Shown piece after piece: positions 7,490-14,884 of a DNA stretch of 33,489 nt. Both the position numbers and the translations under genes were made by a program. A model generated the notes under the pieces. That model was not told the DNA's origin. It was given only the letters and a program-made list of their open reading frames with translations, and ran no database searches. Source of the stretch: an uncultured Bacilli bacterium (lineage in GTDB: Bacteria; Bacillota_I; Bacilli_A; RF39; UBA660); contig CAKOYE010000006.1 of the NCBI GenBank assembly GCA_934130485.1, forward strand, positions 1-33,489. The letters are read 5' to 3'. Numbering within the stretch: position 1 is the stretch's first letter; every line of letters starts with the position of its first letter.

Positions 7490-8558
7490 TAATATAATCT
7501 TTTAACTTTCTAGAACGTGATGGATGTCTTAATTTTCTTAGTGCCTTGGCTTCTATTTGTCTTATTCTTTCACGAGTAACCCCAAACATTTGACCAACTT
7601 CTTCTAATGTTCTTGATTTTCCATCTTCAAGTCCAAAACGTAGACGAATTACTTTTTCTTCACGTTCTGTTAAAGTTAATAAAACCTCAGAAATTTCGTC
7701 TTTTAATAGTTCGTTTTCTGCATATTCTTCGGGACTCATATTTCTTTCATCTTTAATAAAGTCACCTAAATGAGAATCATCTTCTTCACCAATTGGGGTT
7801 TCTAAAGATACAGGTTCTTGTGATATTTTATAAATATCTCTTATTTTATCAATCGAAACATTCATTTTTTTAGCAAGTTCTTCTTCACTTGGTTCACGAT
7901 TTAATTCTAGAGTTAATTGTCTTTGAACACGTGCTAATTTATTAATAGTTTCTACCATATGTACAGGAACACGAATAGTTCTTGCTTGATCTGCAATTGC
8001 TCTAGTAATTGCTTGTCTAATCCACCATGTTGCATATGTTGAAAATTTATACCCTTTTGATACATCAAATTTTTCGACAGCTTTCATAAGACCAATATTT
8101 CCCTCTTGAATCAAATCAAGAAATAACATTCCTCTTCCAACATATCTTTTTGCAATACTTACAACCAAACGTAAATTAGCCTCTGCTAAAATAGCTTTAG
8201 CAGTTTCATCACCAGCTAAAATTCTATCTGCAAGTGCTAATTCCTCTTCCATTGTTAATAATTTAATTTGTCCAATTTCCTTTAAATACATTCTAACAGG
8301 GTCATTAATAGTTAAATCCTTAGTAATATCATTATCATCTAAAAGAATTTTATCTTCACCACTACTAGCATCATCATCATCAGATACTATTGCAATATTA
8401 TTCTCATTAAATAAATTGTAAAGTTCATCCAATGAATCTGAGTCCAAATCTAAACCTTTTAATGAATTTGCTAATTCTTCATAAGTTATAAATCCTTTTT
8501 CTTTTCCTTTTTTTACCAGTTCACTTTTTCTTTCATCAAATGTTTTAATCTCATTCAT
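7482..8558 (-). CDS. sigA: RNA polymerase primary sigma factor SigA (RpoD)
   Basis: Housekeeping sigma-70 factor, 358 residues. An acidic region 1.1-type N-terminus (1-75) leads into region 1.2 (DPVRMYLKEIG, 87-97). Regions 2.1-2.4 follow (ANLRLVVSIAKRYVGRG; LDLIQEGNIGLMKAVEKFD; KFSTYATWWIRQAITRAI), then region 3 and region 4.2 HTH (TLEEVGQMFGVTRERIRQIE, about 318-337) ending LRHPSRSRKLKDYI. These are the near-invariant -10 and -35 reading segments, consistent with the TTGACA/TATAAT-type promoters found here. The ATG at 8558 lies one base after the dnaG stop; its GGAGG site is inside dnaG, so the genes are translationally coupled. Confidence 0.98.
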   Translation of the reverse strand: MNEIKTFDERKSELVKKGKEKGFITYEELANSLKGLDLDSDSLDELYNLFNENNIAIVSDDDDASSGEDKILLDDNDITKDLTINDPVRMYLKEIGQIKLLTMEEELALADRILAGDETAKAILAEANLRLVVSIAKRYVGRGMLFLDLIQEGNIGLMKAVEKFDVSKGYKFSTYATWWIRQAITRAIADQARTIRVPVHMVETINKLARVQRQLTLELNREPSEEELAKKMNVSIDKIRDIYKISQEPVSLETPIGEEDDSHLGDFIKDERNMSPEEYAENELLKDEISEVLLTLTEREEKVIRLRFGLEDGKSRTLEEVGQMFGVTRERIRQIEAKALRKLRHPSRSRKLKDYISD

Positions 8559-8559
8559 C

Positions 8560-10320
8560 TTAATTTTCCTCCACTTTTTTATCTTGTCCTTTTTTTATTT
8601 CAAGTAATTTTTGTGCTAAAGCCATTTTTTCAGTTCGATCAGTTGTTGAATGTAACTTGTTTTCTAAAATTTTAATTTCACCCTCTATAGAAAAACTTTT
8701 TAACACATTTATATAATCGTCAATTTGTAGTATATCATAAAATTCATTTAAATCAAGTGTTATTATTGATCCTATCAAATTAATCATTTCTTTATCATCG
8801 TTAAAAGAATTCATTAAATCTGCAACACTTATATATCCATAGTTTATATAAAAACCACTTATTTCCTTTGCTAATAATCTATACTTTTCATTTGGAATAA
8901 ATACCTTAGAATCTTGATATCTTTTTATAACTTTCTTATCTTTAAGCATATAGTATATCAAATGTTTAGTTGCCATTTCATATTTACTTTCTTTATTGAT
9001 ATTTTCTTGATGATTTTCTTTCTTTTTTATAGGTATTTTCTTATTATTTAATTTTTCTTTCAAAAAGTCAATATCTAAATTAGATTCAAGGCTAATTTTT
9101 TTTAAAGTTAGTTCCTTTAATACATCATCATCAATTTTTGATAACTCGTCAATAATAGTATTAACATATTTAGCAATATCATTATTGTCATTAAAATTTT
9201 TACCATTTTTATAAAATGACAATTTAAAATCCATAAAGTTCATTGGATTTTCTATTTTATCAATGAATTTTTGACCACCAAATTTTTTTATGTATTCATC
9301 TGGATCAAGATTATCTTCAAGTCTTACTATTTTTGGAGACATTCCAATATTACTTAATTCATCACCACATGCAACAGTAGCCTTTTCTCCAGCAGAATCA
9401 CCATCAAAACAAATAACTACATCTCTAGCAAGCCTTTTTATTAACATAGCGTGCTCTTTAGTAAATGCAGTTCCCATTGTAGCAACAACATTGGATATAC
9501 CAACACTATATATTCTAATTAAATCAAGTTGTCCTTCCACAATTATTACAGAATTTTTTATTCTACAACTATTTTTAGCTCGATGGTAGTTATATAAAAG
9601 CTCACCTTTTTTAAATATAGGTGTTTCTTTAGTATTTATATATTTTGCAAATTTACTTGTATCTTCACCATTAAAAACTCTACCACTAAATCCAACAACT
9701 TTTCCCGTAATATCCCAAATTGGAAACATTATACGATTACTATATATATCACTATATCCATAATTATTCTTTACAACTAGACCACTTTTTAACATATCAT
9801 CATAATTTTTTTTCTTATTTAACAAAATTTTTGTTAATAAATCGTGATTAGTTAGAGATAATCCTATCATAAATTCCTTTATTATTTCATCAGAAAATCC
9901 TCTATCATACAAGTATTGTTTAGCTTTAGTACCATTTGCTGTATTAATGTTATTTTGATAAAATTTTGAGGCTAGATCATATATTTCATACAAATTTTCA
10001 TTTTTTTCATTACTACTACTAGTTATATTTCCAACATCAATACTAATATTTGCTTTTTTTGCTATAACTTTAATTGCTTCTAAAAAAGAAATATTTTCAT
10101 AATTCATAACAAAATGAATAACATTACCTGTTGATTTACATGAAAAACAAGTATAAATTTGTTTTTGCTCTGAAACACAAAAACTTGGATCACCATCTGG
10201 ATGGAATGGACAAACTCCAAAATAATTTTTTCCTCTTTTAGTTAGTGGAATATAACTAGATACAATATCTACAATATTAACACTACTTCTAATATCATTT
10301 ATTTGTTCACTTGTAAGCAT
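8560..10320 (-). CDS. dnaG: DNA primase DnaG
   Basis: Primase that makes RNA primers at the replication fork, recruited by the DnaB helicase. The CHC2 zinc finger is intact (C37PFH40 and C58FSC61). The TOPRIM catalytic core follows the RNAP basic domain, with the acidic VIIVEGQLDLIRI and the DGDSAG motif (VVICFDGDSAGEKATVACG). The C-terminal part (about 430-586) is the more variable helicase-binding region. The frame is open 14 codons further upstream, but the ATG at 10320 has a clear AGAGGGTG site and matches the usual MLTSEQINDIR start, so the protein is 586 residues. It is the first gene of dnaG-sigA-trmK. A terminator separates it from the upstream gene. No confident promoter could be placed in the short gap. 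Confidence 0.97.
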   Translation of the reverse strand: MLTSEQINDIRSSVNIVDIVSSYIPLTKRGKNYFGVCPFHPDGDPSFCVSEQKQIYTCFSCKSTGNVIHFVMNYENISFLEAIKVIAKKANISIDVGNITSSSNEKNENLYEIYDLASKFYQNNINTANGTKAKQYLYDRGFSDEIIKEFMIGLSLTNHDLLTKILLNKKKNYDDMLKSGLVVKNNYGYSDIYSNRIMFPIWDITGKVVGFSGRVFNGEDTSKFAKYINTKETPIFKKGELLYNYHRAKNSCRIKNSVIIVEGQLDLIRIYSVGISNVVATMGTAFTKEHAMLIKRLARDVVICFDGDSAGEKATVACGDELSNIGMSPKIVRLEDNLDPDEYIKKFGGQKFIDKIENPMNFMDFKLSFYKNGKNFNDNNDIAKYVNTIIDELSKIDDDVLKELTLKKISLESNLDIDFLKEKLNNKKIPIKKKENHQENINKESKYEMATKHLIYYMLKDKKVIKRYQDSKVFIPNEKYRLLAKEISGFYINYGYISVADLMNSFNDDKEMINLIGSIITLDLNEFYDILQIDDYINVLKSFSIEGEIKILENKLHSTTDRTEKMALAQKLLEIKKGQDKKVEEN

Positions 10321-10380
10321 ATATACACCCTCTATATATAAATATACAACAAAAAAAGTCAAAATCCTTTTTTTTCATAA

Positions 10381-10408
10381 AAAAAAGTTATTTTTTTATA
10401 ACTTTTTT
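10381..10408 (-). terminator. Terminator upstream of dnaG
   Basis: Perfect 11-base inverted repeat AAAAAAGTTAT / ATAACTTTTTT (10381-10391 and 10398-10408) around a six-T loop. Read leftward the second arm ends in a T-run. It ends the envelope-protein unit and lies before dnaG. Confidence 0.65.
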
Positions 10409-10415
10409 ACACTTT

Positions 10416-11474
10416 TTATGCTTTTGGTAGTAATGCCCAACCATTTACAACGTATCTACCACCAGTCCTAGCAGCATTTGGCATTAATTTATTGTAAGTA
10501 TCTCCATTGACTATTAATGTCGATGAATTTCCACCATCAAGATTTGCTGCATTATGTGCACCATATCTCATAAGAAGTTCAATCATATCTGTTAATGTAG
10601 CACCATCAACATATAATGCACTTCCATCAACTACTAAGAATAGAATAATTCCGTCCTTTCTTTGCGCAATCGCAACACGAGGAGATCTACCATATCCACC
10701 ATCACCAACAGTAGTCATTGGAGTACCATTAACAATTAGGAATGGTCCAAATTCTAAAGCATCACGAACATTACTGTTAGCAATAGCGTTTTCAGCAGAA
10801 TCAACAGTAAGTAGTAATTTATTATCATTTGTCATAGCAATTAAATTTGCGTTAGGATTATATCCTGAGCTCCAAATAATTTTTCCGTTATTTACAACAT
10901 AACCAATTGGCGAGCCAATTCCCCAACCATCTTCTTCTAAGAAGCCTCCACCATTAATGCAAACAAGACCATTATATCTCTTGCACATATCAATAGTTCT
11001 TTCTCCTAATTTAGTACCTAAAACTTCTTTTGTTATTAAATGAACTCTAGATGGATCATATATTGCAATTAAATATCCTTTATTATTACCAATATCTACA
11101 TTTATTATTTTATAGTCGTCATTACCAGGATCACGTGTTAAGATTTCTTTATCTTCCTCAGAATCATAGCGAGTTTTTTCACTTGTATCAATAACAATTT
11201 GATCTAGGTCAACCTCTTCGTCCACTGGTACATAATAATTTGAATCTAAAACATTTTGAACCATTTGTTCACTATAAAATACATAAGCTAAATATTTATG
11301 TGTCATAGTTCTTAAAGCAGTTGTAACAATCATGGTTTTAAATGATGGGATAAAATAAACAATTCCAAAACATATTAAAGCACATAAATCAAGAACTATA
11401 AAAACAATTGTTGATTTATAAATCTTTTTCTTTTTTTTCGGTTGTTCTAATTTTTTATTATCAAATTCATTCAT
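10416..11474 (-). CDS. Membrane-anchored phosphodiester glycosidase (NAGPA-like) family protein
   Basis: Protein of 352 residues with a basic cytoplasmic N-terminus (QPKKKKKIYK), one transmembrane segment (about 18-40, STIVFIVLDLCALICFGIVY) and an extracellular domain. The last ~200 residues match the phosphodiester glycosidase/exopolysaccharide biosynthesis family (NAGPA domain): INGGGFLEEDGWG, FGPFLIVNG, SPRVAIAQRKDGIILFLVVD and NLDGGNSSTLIVNG. Known members remove GlcNAc from phosphodiester-linked sugars or act on cell-surface polymers; the substrate here is unknown. The frame is open from 11519, but the ATG at 11474 has a GGAGG site and lies one base after the upstream stop, so that start is chosen. 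It is followed by a terminator. Confidence 0.85.
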   Translation of the reverse strand: MNEFDNKKLEQPKKKKKIYKSTIVFIVLDLCALICFGIVYFIPSFKTMIVTTALRTMTHKYLAYVFYSEQMVQNVLDSNYYVPVDEEVDLDQIVIDTSEKTRYDSEEDKEILTRDPGNDDYKIINVDIGNNKGYLIAIYDPSRVHLITKEVLGTKLGERTIDMCKRYNGLVCINGGGFLEEDGWGIGSPIGYVVNNGKIIWSSGYNPNANLIAMTNDNKLLLTVDSAENAIANSNVRDALEFGPFLIVNGTPMTTVGDGGYGRSPRVAIAQRKDGIILFLVVDGSALYVDGATLTDMIELLMRYGAHNAANLDGGNSSTLIVNGDTYNKLMPNAARTGGRYVVNGWALLPKA

Positions 11475-11475
11475 A

Positions 11476-12795
11476 CTAAGCCTCCAAAATGTATGGATCA
11501 TTAACTGTTCCACTACCACTTATAATTTTGCTCTTTTTAATTGTTATAGCAGGTTTAATATATCTATTTTGAGTAGTTGCAGATTCAAATAAATATCCAC
11601 TCATATCAAAGCCAAATATTTTACCACTACTACCTTTTGTCATTAAATAATAGTTTTTTGTATCATTATTTAATTTTATATCAGCAATATTATATAATCC
11701 TACTTTAGCAGATACTTTGTCTTTATATATGTTTGTGAAATCATCATTATATTCTCCTATATACCAATCACTAGTTATAATTAAATCTTTATACGATAAA
11801 CTCTCATAAAAATTATTATTTAAGAAATATGCTAAACTACTAGTTGATGTTACAGAAAAGTTATTTGAATCACCAAATCTATAACTAGAATTTCCATTGT
11901 TATAATAACTTGCTAGGGAAAGGCGAATTGAATCATTATTAACCTCATAAACAATCCAATTATCATTTCCAAGTTTAACGAAACTACCTAAAGATAATCC
12001 TTCGTTATAACCAATTTTATAAGGATTTTCTAATGTTCCATCACCTGTTTCATAATAAACAGTTGAATTTAAAGTAATAGTTGGTCTAATACCATAAGAA
12101 TCAAGAATTGAACTTTTTGATAGATTTTTTGAATCTACAAACCAAGCAGTATTATCTTGTGACATAGTTAAAAGCCAATATTCATCATTTATATTTAAGT
12201 AAGTTTCTTCATCAACAATACTGTTAGTATAATCAAGTGTACTTAATAATCCTACATAATCATCATTTAGTGTGTCATCACACTTAAAAGATGAAAGACT
12301 TGATACTGTATTTAAACAAATAAGTGTGGTTTTTAAATAATCATTTGGATTATATAAATTTGAATAAAAAATTCCAGTATTATCATCTGATTTATTTAAC
12401 CATTTTCTAATTTGACTAGTCTTATAATTTGAATCTTCTGTTCCCCACATAAATTCATTTATAATTTTATCTGTAACTAAATTAATAGAACCATCATTAT
12501 TTACTTTTACAATTCTCCATAATAATCCAGAATACATCACATAATTATTAACACTTTTACCCTTAAAAATGAATTCATTTCCAATAGAATATAATCCATC
12601 ACCAGCTTTTGCTTCCTCATTATCACTTCTAATTTTAGAAGACAAAAGTTGAAGTGTTTCACCACTTTCAGTTTTTTTATTAAACTTTCTATAGTAGTAA
12701 ATAAATCGAAATCCATAAAAAATCACACAAAAAGTAATAAAAATTATACTTGCAAAAATAAATACTTTTTGTTTATTAATAACCCTTTTTTTCAT
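11476..12795 (-). CDS. Membrane-anchored extracellular protein with two tandem modules, function unknown
   Basis: Protein of 439 residues. The N-terminus is a signal anchor (KVFIFASIIFITFCVIFYGF, 10-29) followed by a short stalk. Residues 72-261 and 267-439 are two versions of one module. Each opens with a strand like GLLWRIVKVNNDGSINLV (second: DNWIVYEVNNDSIRLSL). Each closes with an RPTITLNS-type strand and a GDGTLENPYKI or GSGTVNDPYILE tail. Module 1 also has SQIRKWLN and YWLLT, recalling the DUF6273-type surface domains of gut Firmicutes; that resemblance is from memory. The ATG at 12795 has an AGGAG site and a strong promoter, and the phosphodiester glycosidase follows one base after its stop. 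It probably acts outside the membrane with that enzyme, but no function can be given. Confidence 0.7.
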   Translation of the reverse strand: MKKRVINKQKVFIFASIIFITFCVIFYGFRFIYYYRKFNKKTESGETLQLLSSKIRSDNEEAKAGDGLYSIGNEFIFKGKSVNNYVMYSGLLWRIVKVNNDGSINLVTDKIINEFMWGTEDSNYKTSQIRKWLNKSDDNTGIFYSNLYNPNDYLKTTLICLNTVSSLSSFKCDDTLNDDYVGLLSTLDYTNSIVDEETYLNINDEYWLLTMSQDNTAWFVDSKNLSKSSILDSYGIRPTITLNSTVYYETGDGTLENPYKIGYNEGLSLGSFVKLGNDNWIVYEVNNDSIRLSLASYYNNGNSSYRFGDSNNFSVTSTSSLAYFLNNNFYESLSYKDLIITSDWYIGEYNDDFTNIYKDKVSAKVGLYNIADIKLNNDTKNYYLMTKGSSGKIFGFDMSGYLFESATTQNRYIKPAITIKKSKIISGSGTVNDPYILEA

Positions 12796-12819
12796 TTACA
12801 ACGCTCCTAATCCTAGATT

Positions 12820-12848
12820 ATTATATCAAATAGTAAATATTAAATCAA
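12820..12848 (-). promoter_or_regulatory. Promoter of the two-gene envelope operon
   Basis: Minus strand: -35 TTGATT (12843-12848), 17-base spacer, extended -10 TGATATAAT with the hexamer at 12820-12825. Start near 12813, an 18-base leader. Confidence 0.7.
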
Positions 12849-12863
12849 TCAATATTAAAATAA

Positions 12864-12891
12864 AAAATAGAACCATTTACAGTTCTATTTT
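12864..12891 (-). terminator. Terminator after the 643-residue envelope protein gene
   Basis: Perfect 10-base stem AAAATAGAAC / GTTCTATTTT (12864-12873 and 12882-12891) with an 8-base loop. Read leftward it is followed by further T. Confidence 0.75.
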
Positions 12892-12903
12892 ATAAGCTAA
12901 AAA

Positions 12904-14835
12904 TTATCTAGCTATGTAAAGACCTTTTTTGTCATTTTTATCAATTACAGTAATAATGATACTACCATCAGATTTTTTTGTAATATCATAAATCTGTAAA
13001 TTTTTCTTCTCAAATAATGACTTACCATTATTTCCTATAATTTTGGTAGTATAATCATATGAATTATTAACAAAAATTGCGTTTCTATATGGTATTAACT
13101 CATATCCTTTAGTATCATTAATAGATTCATTTTGTTTTAATTCATATTCTGTTAAATCTTTAGTAAATACATTATAATAACTGATTTTTTTATCATCTGA
13201 TAAATAAACACCTATATCATCATTTGATTTTAAAGTACCATCTAATTTTACAACTTCGCCATTTTCTGATAATAAATATGTATTTTTCTTATCACTAAAT
13301 TGATATAATTTATCATCTTTAAATTGTTTACTAGATACACTCATAATTTCATTATCTGAGTCTAAATTTATAACTTTTTTATCTTTTAAGCTGTATAAAT
13401 TAATTTTTCCAGTATCATATATTGATGAACTATAATACATAATTTTACCATCTATTACTTTTATATAATTATCACTATTTAATAATTCTTTACCTGACTT
13501 ATCATATAAAATATATTTATCAGAATCATTAAATTTTGAACTTGTATTTTCTATTATATAATTTCCATCTTCATATAATTGGAATGAATAAATTAATGAT
13601 TCCTTAGAGCCATCACGAGAAGCTAATAATTTATTTTCTGTAAAATTATAAATAAATTGAATATCATTATCGCAATAATATGTAGAACACTCTATTGAAT
13701 AAATAACATCATCAGAAGTAGAATTATCACTATCTTTAGAAATTCTCTTTAATGTTAATCTTCTATTTGAATTTTCTTTATAAGTTCCTAATTCTTTAAA
13801 TTCATCTTTAGATATATCCAATACTCCAAATTTATTTTCTTCTTTTAAATTAACTAATATATAATTTTGATCTTCTTTATTTATTACAGACGCAAAAACA
13901 CCATATTTATCTTCATTAACATTTTTCTTAACAGTATCATAATATGATTGACTAGAACTTGTATTTTTTACTTCTTCAACATATTCTGTTTGTTCACCAT
14001 TAGAATTTAAAACAAATTTTTTACTTTTTGAATCAACTTTCTTAGTTATAATAATTTTATCATCAACTGTAGAATAACCAGTAAATGAATCACCTTTTTT
14101 ACTATTTTCTTTAATATTATAATAATTATAAACACCATCTTCAGTATTTTTTATTATTAAATAATCTATTTCATCTGAATCATCTAAAACAACCTTAGAA
14201 ATAGTATAACCACTTAAAATTTCTTTTCCTTTTTCATCGATTATCTTATCTACATCATTTAATTCAAATGTGATGTACTTATTGTTATAAGAATCAACTG
14301 AAGAAACATTTTCATAAATAGCTTTGCCACTATTATCAAAAATTGATTCAACATCACCTTTAGTAGCAGTAAAGTAGTTATCAGTCAATACACTAGCATC
14401 ATCTGCTTCAACAATTACTTTACCTTTCATATTATAAACAACATATTTTGAATCCAATTTATCAGTATCCATATAACTCATTATAAAATAACTTTTTGAA
14501 ACATCTTCTATATCAAGAGTAGCCGCAATTTTTTTATCAATTTTTGATATATCATACTCCCCTATTTTTTTACCTGTTTCAGTATAAAAATCATACTTAC
14601 CTGTCAAACTATCTGAACCATTATAAGCATAAAAATACTTACAATCGTCTGAGCAATCGATTGATTTATAATTTACTGGTAAAACCTCTGTTACCTTACT
14701 TATACTTTTTGTTTTATCAATCTTATCAAGCTTTTTATCTGATTTTCCTCTAAAAACCAAAATTAAAATAATAACTATAACAACAAGTGCTATTCCAATA
14801 ATAATTGGCAAAATACTTTTTTTCTTGTTTTCCAT
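12904..14835 (-). CDS. Membrane-anchored extracellular repeat protein, function unknown
   Basis: Protein of 643 residues. A basic tip and single N-terminal membrane segment (SILPIIIGIALVVIVIILIL, 7-26) place the remaining ~610 residues outside. The ectodomain has a recurring motif of a hydrophobic or aromatic residue, polar residues, Gly-Lys or Gly-Glu and a hydrophobic strand: YTETGKKI (84-91), YNMKGKVI (134-141), FDNSGKAI (166-173), IDEKGKEI (199-206), then LNSNGEQT, YDKSGKEL, LSENGEVV and IGNNGKSL. This suggests a beta-repeat, propeller-like architecture similar to WG-repeat proteins but without the Trp. Two CX3-4C pairs (CSDDC at 61-65; CSTYYC) could form disulfides. It is very rich in Asp, Lys and Ser. 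The ATG has an AGGAGG site; the gene has its own promoter and terminator. I do not recognise the family. Confidence 0.7.
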   Translation of the reverse strand: MENKKKSILPIIIGIALVVIVIILILVFRGKSDKKLDKIDKTKSISKVTEVLPVNYKSIDCSDDCKYFYAYNGSDSLTGKYDFYTETGKKIGEYDISKIDKKIAATLDIEDVSKSYFIMSYMDTDKLDSKYVVYNMKGKVIVEADDASVLTDNYFTATKGDVESIFDNSGKAIYENVSSVDSYNNKYITFELNDVDKIIDEKGKEILSGYTISKVVLDDSDEIDYLIIKNTEDGVYNYYNIKENSKKGDSFTGYSTVDDKIIITKKVDSKSKKFVLNSNGEQTEYVEEVKNTSSSQSYYDTVKKNVNEDKYGVFASVINKEDQNYILVNLKEENKFGVLDISKDEFKELGTYKENSNRRLTLKRISKDSDNSTSDDVIYSIECSTYYCDNDIQFIYNFTENKLLASRDGSKESLIYSFQLYEDGNYIIENTSSKFNDSDKYILYDKSGKELLNSDNYIKVIDGKIMYYSSSIYDTGKINLYSLKDKKVINLDSDNEIMSVSSKQFKDDKLYQFSDKKNTYLLSENGEVVKLDGTLKSNDDIGVYLSDDKKISYYNVFTKDLTEYELKQNESINDTKGYELIPYRNAIFVNNSYDYTTKIIGNNGKSLFEKKNLQIYDITKKSDGSIIITVIDKNDKKGLYIAR

Positions 14836-14855
14836 AATTTCCTCCTATCACATTT

Positions 14856-14884
14856 ATAATACTATTTATATATATCAAAGTCAA
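14856..14884 (-). promoter_or_regulatory. Promoter of the 643-residue envelope protein gene
   Basis: Minus strand: -35 TTGACT (14879-14884, directly after the ftsK stop), 17-base spacer, -10 TATTAT (14856-14861). Start near 14849, about 14 bases before the ATG. Confidence 0.6.

Noticed and set aside
10335..10362. TTGACT and TATATA as the dnaG promoter
   Set aside because: The spacer is 16 and the predicted start would fall inside or after the ribosome binding site, removing it from the transcript; the -35 match may be chance in A/T-rich DNA.
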